In this document: in pieces, positions 40,101 through 52,100 of the stretch | Layout of the letters: each line of letters begins with the position of its first letter | Position numbering within the stretch: position 1 is the stretch's first letter | Assembly: GCF_910592395.1 (NCBI RefSeq) | Contig: NC_088320.1 | Span: 16,120,501-16,184,500, forward strand | Origin: Lineus longissimus | Lineage: Eukaryota; Nemertea; Pilidiophora; Heteronemertea; Lineidae | Length of the DNA: 64,000 bases | Reading direction: 5' to 3' | The notes under the pieces: model-generated | Database searches by the model: none | Told to the model about the DNA's origin: nothing | What the model saw: only the letters and a program-made list of their open reading frames with translations | Position numbers and translations under genes: made by a program

Positions 40101-43100
40101 ACACGTGGGCGCATGGCGGCACCACCAGACGGCCAGGAGCGCGATATATGAAATACCATACATCCTGCCACAACTTACTTTTTCAGATTGGCAATACCGT
40201 CAGAAGCTACTACTTTACGAACGTCAGTCTACACGATGGGACAATTTACTATGCGTCTGTCACAGCGTGTAACCTAGCCAGAAGTTGCACTACCAGCACC
40301 AGTGAGAAGGTCCTCGTAGATAATACCCCTCCACTTACAGGCGAGTGTGAACAAACCGCTTACCAATTTCAGACAAATCGGTGTGATTGTCGGAATATCG
40401 CAGCAGTTTGAATTAACAAGCCATTTCCTCACTTATGGTTACAGTGTGCAATTAAAAAGCAGATCTGCCAAGCCGACACGCTTAGCTGTCTATTCAACGA
40501 TACTTTGGAATTTAACAACGGCAATTACTTTAACCCTTGCATGTATGCGATTTTCGTCAACTTTACACGCCACAACCCTGATCAACAGGCAGAGCCATCT
40601 GAAGTCAAGTAGCTGAACTAAAAAAAAAAACAATGTGAGGCACCTACAACTGTCAACATCAGGACATGGCTCTTCAATGTTTGGGCAGAAACGGTCTGGC
40701 GTTTCCCATGTTTGACTCATTTCAGGCTCAGTGAGGTGTAATATAACCATGAACAAGGTGTATTTTTTTAAACCATGTCTTCCCACTTAATGCAAAATAC
40801 ATGGAATTCAAGTAGGAACGCTTTTCTAATTTTACGTTACTGCGTTTTCTGTTGAAGGGGGTTTTACAAATGCCACGTACTTCACCTGGAATTCTACAAG
40901 CTTGTCATTGTCTCTAACTGGTTTCTTTGACATCCACTCCGGCATAAGACATTACGATATTGGTGTGGGAAGCAGCTACGGGGCAAGAGACATCACCGTA
41001 CGTATGTTTGTTTACCGAGTTTCCGCAAATCTCACAAATACGAGCTACAAATTACGAACTTATAGATCCATTTTTTCGGAACCGACCCGGGTTGGGTTTA
41101 GGTCGGTTCGGTTTAACACACTGTGTAAAAAGGCCTAATTCTTTCGACACATCCTAGAACACCCACTACTTCCCACTACTATTGTTATAACATTCTGTTT
41201 TTAATATTGTATCATTTCCACAGTTGAGACATTCTGCCTGTAATATTTAAAGCCATAATCTTAGAAGAATATTGTGAAAATCGTACTCCATGTACACTTT
41301 TTTAAACTAAATACGTTACAAGAACAATAGTGGGACTTTCGTCATGTGATGAGTTCTGAAATCAACATGCATGCGCACTAATTTACCTCACTCGGATGCA
41401 TCTTCCTTCGCAGAATGGAACACTCATTCGATTTCATCATGTGTCGTCCAAGCAACTGGAACAATTTGATGGTGACGTGCAGAGTGTTGTACTGATTGGG
41501 AGCAATATCACGAAGAACCTGTCGGCTGGAACGTATATCTATGTTTCTGTGACTGGTACTAATGGGGTAAGTTTTTTCATTTGACTACCATCTCTTGCAA
41601 TAAAAAAGACAACCTTTGGCCAACTCGATTTAAAAAAAAAAGTTTAACCTCTTTAGGGCAGAGACCTGTATTCATCCACGACCGGAAGTGTGGCACAGTC
41701 ACATAGAGCCTATCAAAATGTCAAGTTGTGGTAAATACATGGCTGGGATGGACCAAAGTGGAATTAATTCTCAATCTGTGGTTGATTCTTAATCTACAGA
41801 GTCAGGCCATCACAGAAAATTGTTTTTTTGATAATATATTTAAGAAAATGTGGTCTTACTGGTCAGTTTAGAACTTGTACTTTGACAGGGCCATATCAAT
41901 GCGCCAGTGACGTTTTGATGGATATGGTGTACGGAAATCTTTTTTTCTCAGGCAATCGGTATTGGAATTTTTAAAAACTTTATTATGCTATTGGCAAAGG
42001 GTTCTTCTTGACACATATAAAATTTTGTGCAGATTGATTGGTCCAATGAGTACTTTTTTTACCAAAACCTATGCACAACAATGTACACGTAATGTACACA
42101 TGTTTTAATAGAGGACTATGGCCTTTAATTCTGTATTATGGTAGGGCCTTCGTTATGTAGGGCCTGCGTTTGCGGCACTTTCAATTCAAGAGCCTTGTTT
42201 TCGTAATGTCCGTACTTATCTTGAGTTGCCTCAGTAGAATAAATTGTCAACACACAACATCATTAACAGTTCTTTGTCTACCAGGCCTGTTTCTCAAGTA
42301 CCGTTTACACGCGTTTTTCTACTATCTCTAAGAGCTGAAACAACATTGGAAAAGCATCGAACACGTTCCGAAAAAAGTTTACTGATGAACAAGAAGAACA
42401 TACTGCAGTACAAAGCCGACCAAGTCATTTTAAAAATATTATGCATTTCCAGCTTACACTTCCTGAGTTCGACCCATGATTTCCTCAGGATGAGCTTATA
42501 CCGCTATTTCAAAATAATGTTTACTTTATGCAAAATACATTTAATTGAAGTAAGAACGCTTTTCTAATTGTACGTTACAGCGTTTTCTATTGAAGGTTTT
42601 TGTTACAAATGCCAGGGGTTTACAATACAACAACTGTCCAACACTATAAAGTAAAGTTTGTTTATGAAAGTGTCATCCCAATGAAAGGGCCAGCCAGCTT
42701 TTTGGCTTATGAGACACTCTTCACTTCCAAACTCCTATCTCTAATGCCAGGCGCCTGGCGAGAAGGCAGTTTGTACCCTATATTTAACTGGCTGGCGGCT
42801 AACCAACCGACCGCATCGGAAAGAGGTTACCAGCGGGCCTCGAACCTTCGACCTTCCGTTCACGAGGCGGGCGCCTTAACCACTAGGCCATCGAGATATT
42901 TATTGCTATTTCTCACAGTTGTGTCAAATTCAAGGTTCTTGCTGATAAGATATGTCATCACTTGTGATTTGCGTTTCATATATTTTCAGGTTGGATTAGA
43001 GAGTGATGTTTTACAAAAGAAGTTCAGGTTGTTGGAGGGCGGTGGCCTTGCCCTTATTAGGCAATGTGAAGCAGAGCTGTGTGATGGTCATTGTGTATGT

Positions 43101-46100
43101 TCGCCACAAAATACAAAGTGTCCAAGATCAACGAAGGAATGTTCAATAAGTAGAACCGGTTAGTTTACTATCTGCTGATAATGGAGACATACTGCAGCCT
43201 TGCAATTTGACTGCCTCTGTGATTTCCTTAAACCACTTGAAGCTGAATGGTTGGTGTACTGTACGCGCCGGTCACCGATCCAAAGGTTGACCGCTCAACG
43301 TTGCTTAACTTCCACTCTGGGGCCAACGCGCCAACCACTGGGCCATAAAGGAATTCCCTCATGGCCGGCGGGTTAAGCCGTGCCATATACCTGGGGGTAC
43401 TATACATCATTCCCCCTTCGGACAGAGATGGATCGTCCGCGATCCTACTTAGCGCTTCATGCGTCTCAGTACCGAACTACAAATCCAGAGCTGGCATCGC
43501 GTGGGAAGTTCGCCAGATGTATTGTACGCACCGGTCACCGATCCAAAGGTTGACCGCACTCAACGTTGCTTAACTTCCACTCTGGGGCCAACGCGCCAAC
43601 CACTGGGCCATAAAGGAATTCCCTCATGGCCGGTGGGTTGAGCCGTGCCATATACCTGGGGGTACTATACAGTTGGAATTAAATCAGCTTTTGTCTGCCG
43701 TTGATCATTCATTATTCAACGTTGATAAACATTCATTGCAACTCCCCATCCCCCCCCCCCCACCACCACCACCCACACTCATGATCACGCACACAGACAC
43801 ATCTAAAGCAAATGTCTTAGACATGTGATGGGGTTTGGGGGGGGGGGGGGCTGGGTTCAAAACGAAATGTAAGCAACATCCGAACTGGTTTGATGAATCA
43901 CAATTACCATTTTTCCTAATTTTTTTTATGTCCATTTCTGCAACGTTTCAAAATAAGCCCGTGCCATATTTTGTTGACATGCATGTCAGATCCGTCAGCT
44001 TGCTTTGACAGAGGTAAAATGATCAGTTATCAAGGTCAATGTTCGAAAAACAATGTTCTTGGAAATTTCGTTGGCCATGGGATCACTACGAGAATCCATC
44101 TGGAATCTCGATGTGTACATAAGAACAATGATTTTTAAACCTTGCTTGTGAAAAAAACCTGAAACTAGAATAATTATTTGGAAGTGACTACTTGGCAAGC
44201 CCGGCTTACCAAACAGCGACTTTTTCTTGTCCTGAATGGAGAGCCGAACTCATTAATATTAAAGTAAAGTCTCCAGCTCGCCAAACAGGGTAGATTTTTT
44301 ACCTGTTTGGCAAGCCCGGCTGGCCAAATAGACCCGGCCATAGTATTCACAAGGTGTTTCACTTGTTCAATGCAGATGCGGTCAATTTAACGGTGTTTGA
44401 TGTCATCGACTTCCGTGAAGATTCCACTCTTCTAGACATAGATTACAGCCCTTCGACATGCCTGATGGCAGCGCGCTGGAAGTTAGATCCGTCATCAACA
44501 ATGACGCCAATCAGGTAAGAAACCGCTCTCCCGCGGTTGAAATTAACGAGCACTCTATCATGCATACATATCACACCGTGTGCATTGCATACTCTAGACT
44601 CACCGATCTAAGACCGTGTTGGAATATGCAAACCAAGCCCCATATATAGATAATGCCTTTTGTCGTTCGATGCCATTCAACATTGTTTATCGACATAGCC
44701 ATAAGGGGGGGGGGGGGGGGCGACACTAAGTTGTGTAACATTTCTGATGGTCATGACACCATGTCCTGCCCTTGTCATTTTTGTGTCGATTTCACAGCAA
44801 GGGCTCAGAATGTCAGGCGGATAGGCCCTGAGCCGATCAGATATAGAGGGGCCTTGCCTGTTCAATGTGTGGTGTAGTGGCTTGGACTCTCAACCAGCGG
44901 TCAAGAGGTCCCGGGTTCGATCCCCACTGTCGACGTGAGACTGTAGGCTGGCCTCTCTGTCTTACTTGCCTCTCTGCACCCAGGTGTATAAATGGGTACC
45001 GATGTGCAAGGGATAGTAGTCCTAGGGCTGATAGTCCGTGTAACAATAGCCCGCATTGCTAAATGTTTTGGTTAGGGTTAGCGGTACAATAGATCATGCT
45101 GCTTAATTGGTCAAATACAATGCTACCGGACTATGACTCCAGGGGGACTATATCCGCTGTCACACCGGTCAGAAATGCACAGATTATAGCGCTGGTCGAG
45201 CCGCTCATCTCTGGTCTACTGAAAGGTTTCAGGACAGACCGGGGTTGAACTGAAAGTCGGATGATAACCTATATCGTATTTGATATCAGACTATAAACCC
45301 TAAACTTTAACTTTTTTAACTTTATTGTGCCGGGGGCGGTCATGCCTCGAGATAATGAGCCGGTGTTAGATCGGTGAGTATTGGTTCCACGGTTCATCGC
45401 CATTTCGCCTATAATCATTTCGCCTACAATCATTTCACCTACCGCCATTACGCCTACCAGAAAATGCCATTTCGCCTACAGCCATTTTGCCTACAGTCAT
45501 TTCGCCTACAGCCATTTCGCCTATTTCCCATTTCGCCTACTTGTCATTTCGCCTACCCGCCATTTCGCCTACTCGCCATTTCGCCTACTGCCATTTCGCC
45601 TACATACAGAAAATGCCATTTCACATAATTATGAATATATTTGTTTTAAATCCTACATATTCATACCAGTATCAGTAATAATATATGTTACCAGGCCTTA
45701 TACCTACTGTTGCAAAGGATTTGCAAATCCACCACATTTGTTTGGTATCTGTCAAAAATATATGTTTGGCCATATGTAGGCCTACTGTAGCAGAGGATTG
45801 TATCCCATTTCCCTTTTAGAGTCCCAATCATCATACACTAATTTGTTGTTGTTGAAGCTCAATTTTGGTTACTCGATTAATTACTGGATTAATTGGATCA
45901 CTATAAAATGTGTCACACAACATAAGCAGACTAATTAAGCCTATGAAAGGATTCACAGACAATAGGAAACTGAACAAAACGGCTTCGGTGGTAGAATTAC
46001 TTGTAAGGGGTGAGATTTAAAGAGAGCTTCATTGGTCACATGTATCTGGGAGATATGAGTACAGTCACTATACCACATGTGGGTCTAATGACTACAAACT

Positions 46101-49100
46101 TATGGATTATCAAAAAGTAGGTTGACAAATAGGGCATAATGTTCCATAATTCATAGGTTTGTAATCAATAGCGCCACCTGATATATAGTGACCGTACTTC
46201 TATCTGCCAGCTAAAAATTTGCCTCAAACCACCTCTGTTCAATACAAATATCCAGAAAGTCCTACTTTCCTTCCAATTTATAAAAAAAACAAAAATGGCA
46301 GTTAAAGTAGGCGAAATGGCTAGTAGGTGAATTGACAAGTAGGCGAAATGGGTAATAGGCTAAATGGTTATAGGCGAAATGGCTGTAGGCGAAATGGCTG
46401 TAGGCGAAATGATTGTAGGTGAAATGGCTGTAGGCGAAATGATTGTAGGCGAAATGGCGATACACCGTAATAAACAAATGGTATTCAATCATACAGACTA
46501 AATAAATTGAACAAATTGAAGTTGAATTCAATTGATTAAGTTCAATTGACTCTGCTTAGATCAAAGGGAACTCTTTGCAACGGCTTCAAAGAAAGTAAGC
46601 TGGCTGTTACATGCAAGTAACACGATATGATTCACTGAGCTTACTCAAATAGTTGAGCGTTGTTTTTAATAATCATTTCAGTTATGATGTTGCTGTGGGG
46701 CTTGCCTCCTCGTCGGAGCCGGACGGGTTACACATGAAGGGTAACATCGTGTGGCGCAATGTTGGGCTCAGCAACCATGCTATACACACACGAGGTCAAC
46801 ATGGTAAGCGTTATTTAGCACCAGCATGCCTTTTAATTCCTTGTGAATCGGACAAAAATAGCTCATCGTTGTTAATTTCACTTTGCAACGACTCTTCTGG
46901 ACTATTCAGAAACAACGTGGCGCTTTGTTTCAGTATTTGACAGGATTCAACGAGACAAGCGCTTCTCTTCTCTTCGCTTCTCTTTGCTTTGCTGTGATCG
47001 GTGGTTTGTTGCAAGTGAAATGTACGCGTAGAAAAGCCAGAAAAATTGCTTTCTGGTTGACGAGTTATGGATTGTTATCAAGTATCAATTCACCATCACA
47101 CACAATTCACAATTAATTACATATGTTACTGTTTGATTCTTGTTTTTTCTAATGACAATAACTAATTGTGACCCGTCACAGCAAAACCTGGCGCATGTCG
47201 CACAGAAGATGAGCCAAAATGACACCACGAGATAATGGAAGAAATTAGTGTGCTCATATTTCACGATAGGCAGACAATAGAGAAATGAACAAACAGTCCG
47301 TCTCAACCTGCCAAGCTCAGAGCGACATGTGCCTGGTTTTACTGTGACGGGTAACAATTATGTCGGCCTACAAATATGAGGTATCTATCAGATTTGATGG
47401 GTGCTGTCAATCAGTTAATCGCCTAATGAGTCAAATTTGTTTTAAATTTGAGCTGGGTTTGGTTTGCCGCTGGTATTATTGTCAATGACAATCACTATTA
47501 AAAGTAATGTACATGTACATGTGCCAACAGATACCATATTCACCCTTGCTTCGACGCGCGTCCAATACCTTGATTAAAATACATGCAATCTATTTCAAGC
47601 TGAAGTTAATCAGCTATTACTTACTCATAAACGGCATCGCTGTACACATTGTATAGTAGTACCCCCAGGTATATGGCACGGCTTAACCCGCCGGCCATGA
47701 GGGAATTCCTTTATGGCCCAGTGGTTGGCGCGTTGGCCCCAGAGTGGAAGTTAAGCAACGTCGAGCGCGTATAATACATCTGGCGCGTATAATACATCTG
47801 GCGCGTATAATACATCTGGCGACCTTCCCACGCGATGCGAGCTCTGGATTTGTAGTTCGGTACTGAGACGCATGAAGCGCTGAGTAGGATCGAGGACGAT
47901 CCATCTCTGTCCGAAGGGGGGAATGATGTATAGTAGTACCCCCAGGTATATGGCACGGCTTAACCCGCCGGCCATAAGGGAATTCCTTTATGGCCCAGTG
48001 GTTGGCGCGTTGGCCCCAGAGTGGAAGTTAAGCAACGTTGAGCGCGAACCTTTGGATCGGTGACCGGCGCGTACAATACATCTGACAGACCTTCCCAGGC
48101 GATGCTAGCTCTGGATTTGTAGTTCGGTACTGAGACGCATGAAGCGCTGAGTAGGATCGAGGACGATCCATCTCTGTCCGAAGGGGGGAATGATGTACAG
48201 TAGTACCCCCAGGTATATGGCACGGCTTAATCCGCCAGCCATAAGGGAATTCCTTTATGGCCCAGTGGTTGGCGCGTTGGCCCCAGAGTGGAAGTTAAGC
48301 AACGTCGAGCGCGGTCAACCTTTGGATCGGTGACCGGCGCGTATAATACACACACAATGGTAACAAGTTAGCGTGATGCAACTGACCATCGCTATTGTTC
48401 GATCAGCTATCTGATATCTCGGCACGTGCAGCTTTTTGTGTCTCATTCAAAAACAACAATATGCTTCGCATTGAAACTTACGCAAGGTCTAAAGAAGATT
48501 AAATGGGCACACCATGTGAAGTTGTTTTAAAATCCAGTTTATATTAACAGCGCAGTGGCCATGGGAAGTGAGGTATGTGTGATCGAAAAACGGGTTCACC
48601 ATATACTGCTTTATTTACCGCATTGAAATAGTACCCCTCTGCAAAGTTTCATGCTTTCTTGAAGAAGTGAACGATTTTTATGCTTAGCCGCTCTACTAAG
48701 TGTACATTGCATACGGTAGAATCAAAATGCGCCGCGACGAGTCAAAAAGCGGGGTGTTTTTATTGATTGTGCTGTTTTTTTATGTTACTAGTGTTTTCTT
48801 CTCTAAATAGCTCATTAAACGCGGCGGTTACTGAATAATCAAGGCAAATAATGTGTTTTGCTCATGCATAACTAATTGAGTTCACTACCCTACTTTTGCA
48901 GTAGTTCAGAGAAACAGATGAGGTAACGGCTTTTTATGTAATCACCCGTCACCCCTTCCATTAACGGGGTGAGCCGTTCGTAATTACTGGTGGTCGAGGA
49001 AAATAGAAATGCAAGAGGTCCGTCGCGTGTCAAATCGTCGCACGGGTATTGCATGTATGATATACACTAATATACAGGTTATCCTTGCCTATATCGTCTT

Positions 49101-52100
49101 CTATACCTTCTTGTACAACTGAAGATGTATCATACATTTAATTAGGCCCTTAAAGGGGTATCACCAGGAGTGGGTGTGAATACTCAAGAAATCTTTGTAG
49201 CAGACTCCGACCTCTAGGCCTAGACCCTCATTGCAATGTCACCAAAATACGTTAAAGGCAAAGATAACCTGTATGTCTAACCTTAACCCTAACCCTAACC
49301 GTTAACCCAGCAATCTGATTTGCTCCGACGATCTTGCACTGGACACTAGTGGCAGTTATACAAGTTCAAATTCAAATTCAAATTCAAATTGGTTTATTGT
49401 TGCCTTATAAAAGTTATATTTCATATCAGCAGAAGTTTAAAAAAAACTGGTGTAAGGTGAAAATAAGACAGGTTAGAAGGTATTGAAGCATGCTGAACAT
49501 CAGACCATATAAAGAGAAGTGGAGTGGTGCAAGACTTGGTTTAGTACAGTGGAACCTCCCTTAGCAGACACCTCTCTATTAAGGACAACCTCTCTATTAA
49601 GGACACTAGGTTTGTTCCTGTAGCCCATGCTTTGGGGCCATTTCCAGTGTTTCAATTCAGTCGAAAGGGCGATAGTTTCTGATGGTATAACAAATTCGAT
49701 TTATTCACAAAACACGCAGTTTATTATTTTGGGTTTGAATCACAACCGGTGTGCAAGGGATAGTAGTCCTAGGGCTGATAGTCCGTGTAACAATAGCCCG
49801 CATTGCTAAATGTTTTAGTTAGGGTTAGCGGTACAATAGATCATGCTGCTTAATTGGTCAAATACAATGCTACCGGACTATGACTCCAGGGGGACTATAT
49901 CCGCTGTCACACCGTGATAAAGAGTGTACGTGAGTGTACGTTTCTGCTTAGTTTGCTAGTAGCCAGGGGCGGTCTCTTCACTTTTGCCACAAACTTAGTT
50001 TTATTTCGGGAAAATGGTTGCTGTTACAGCATGTTATCTTTGTTTCTTACCATTTCAGATCATTATTTATATGATTACGTCAAGTACAGTTTCTTCGTGA
50101 AGGCCTGGATCAGTAGGACAGAGTATACACTTTTCAAATCTGACGGTGTATACCCATCAGCCCGTCCACCAGCTCTGGCAAAGAAACAAGCAGCTCATGT
50201 GAGTGGTTAAATATCACATATCGGGTTGGTCGTTATCAATATATCTCCATTCTTATTAGTGTTCGAAATACTGTAGAGTATGCATTATCCGGTTGTCTAA
50301 AGAACAGCGAATCCGTATTGATTCATTGAATATCCATGTTCAGGGGCTGGGCGTGCCTGATCATCAGTATCAGCATCACCATGTTTCATGGGAAGAACTC
50401 CGTTGAGAATGAAAGCATTTGCTAATCTGTATTCATGGTGGTGGTGGTGGGGGGGGGGGGGGGGTTGATATTACTCAAGGAGGCATTAGAAACCTTATAA
50501 ACCTGTAACCGCCCGCGAGGTGCTAGTAGAGCCATCTACAGGACGTTTATCTAACTAAAAGTTGTTATATAGGTCATTATATAGGTCACCGCATCCTGAT
50601 CGAACGTACGGAAAGATGTTTAACCACAAGTAATTTGCCACCATCTTGAAAGCAGTACCGCGGATATAGAAAAGGAAAAAGTCGATTTGCAAAGAGGCTT
50701 TATCGCGTCACCAGTAACCCCGCGAAAACGATTGCTGCCCTACGCTGCATTTATAGTTCTCCATAAAACAAATTTAAACCCCAACATAAAGTGTCACGTT
50801 TTATTTATAAGGATCATATTTTGTTATTTATTAATAAAATAAACCGTCTTCTGAGAAAAAGTGGCACTGATTTCTGAATAAGACTCAATTACAGTCTGAT
50901 CTGAACTGGTGACGCAGTGTATGACGTCGGATTATCAAACATGCCGATATCAAAATGGCGGCAATTGATCAATTCCAGTGTCTGAATTTTTTTAATTTCG
51001 GCACTGTGCGAGTTTGGCTGAGTAGCTAAATAGCTTTGCCGCCTCTCCGATTGCAACCGTAAGGCAGGTAAGTTTAAATGAGATCAATGGTCATGGCGAC
51101 GAGATATTTTTAATTAAGTGAATCTCAGGGACGCAAGGTAACCTATTGTCAGTACAAAAAATAAAAGTGAGATCGCAATACCTGTAGTATATGCATCAAC
51201 AGTTGGGTAAAAACGACTATGAATATGGTGATTATGTGTGTATTTCCAAATCTGTTGATGTTTCCAACCGGCTACATTCTCATTCAGGTGAAGGATTGCC
51301 GCCAAGACGACGTCAATAATGGAACTCCCAAGGCCAAGGATGTGGACTGGTATAACCGACCGAACTACTTTTGTGTGTCTTGGAAGAACGCCTTTATGGA
51401 CAGAACGTCTGATCATTGGGACAGGTATTACGTATCGCTAAGCACATTTCCTGGCGGTAAGTACAAACTACAATTTTAGATGTTGTGGTTCACTGTTGAG
51501 TGCAATACTTGCCGAATCGGATCCTGTATTGTGTATACGATTATAATGACATACTCGAGACTCACCGTTCTAAGACCGGTGTAAAAGTAAAAAGTGTCCC
51601 CCCTGGAAAAAGTGTCCGGCCCTATTGTATTCTGCAATATGGTTCTATAGAGACCCTGACAGTCAATAGCTCAGAGATTGAAGCGCATAATAGAATCCTT
51701 TGTTCCCGGACATTTTATCCTTGGACATTTTAAACTTCTACACCGGTTCATTACTTTGAGACATGGCCGCCACCAAAATGATATGCATTGGACACGTCAC
51801 GGTCCCTTCTTACTGATTGGCTCACGCTTGTCGGTCTTCAGGTCGTGGTAAGTTGATGAAAAGTGCAGTTGGCTTTGGGAATGAACTGATCACTTGTGGC
51901 CTAGATACGGTAGTTATGGTGTGGTTTATCATTTTTCCCGTCTATTAGCCAAGGTCTATTGACAAAGAATACTCAATACAATAAATCGCATTGATAATAC
52001 AATAAAATGTTTAAGTGCCTACCATCCTGAATGTTAACTATGACTCGAAATTGATGCAAAGGCAAAAGGCATAACCATTTAACAACGGGTGTCGCCTGCC

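Larger units (their letters stand above)
46804..50058 (+). other. Intron 39
   Basis: A 3.3-kb intron with a divergent 191-bp-family MITE, the TRIM array and a family A MITE. A (TTCAAA)n-like run near 49365-49390 followed by TTTATTG looks like the tail of a minus-strand LINE. The stretch 48351-49350 shows nothing recognisable. Confidence 0.5.

Noticed and set aside
45374-45779. Coding frames with FAY repeats in the foldback arm
   Set aside because: Open in several frames because of the short tandem unit; no exon signals.
45385-46461. CRISPR-like array at the repeated 13-bp units
   Set aside because: Eukaryotic context, no uniform spacers, and the two arrays are inverted arms of one element.
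49285-49312. Telomeric (CCCTAA)n array
   Set aside because: Only two to three units within a longer unrelated sequence; too short to mean anything. The GTTAGGGTTAG in family A MITEs is likewise part of the element.
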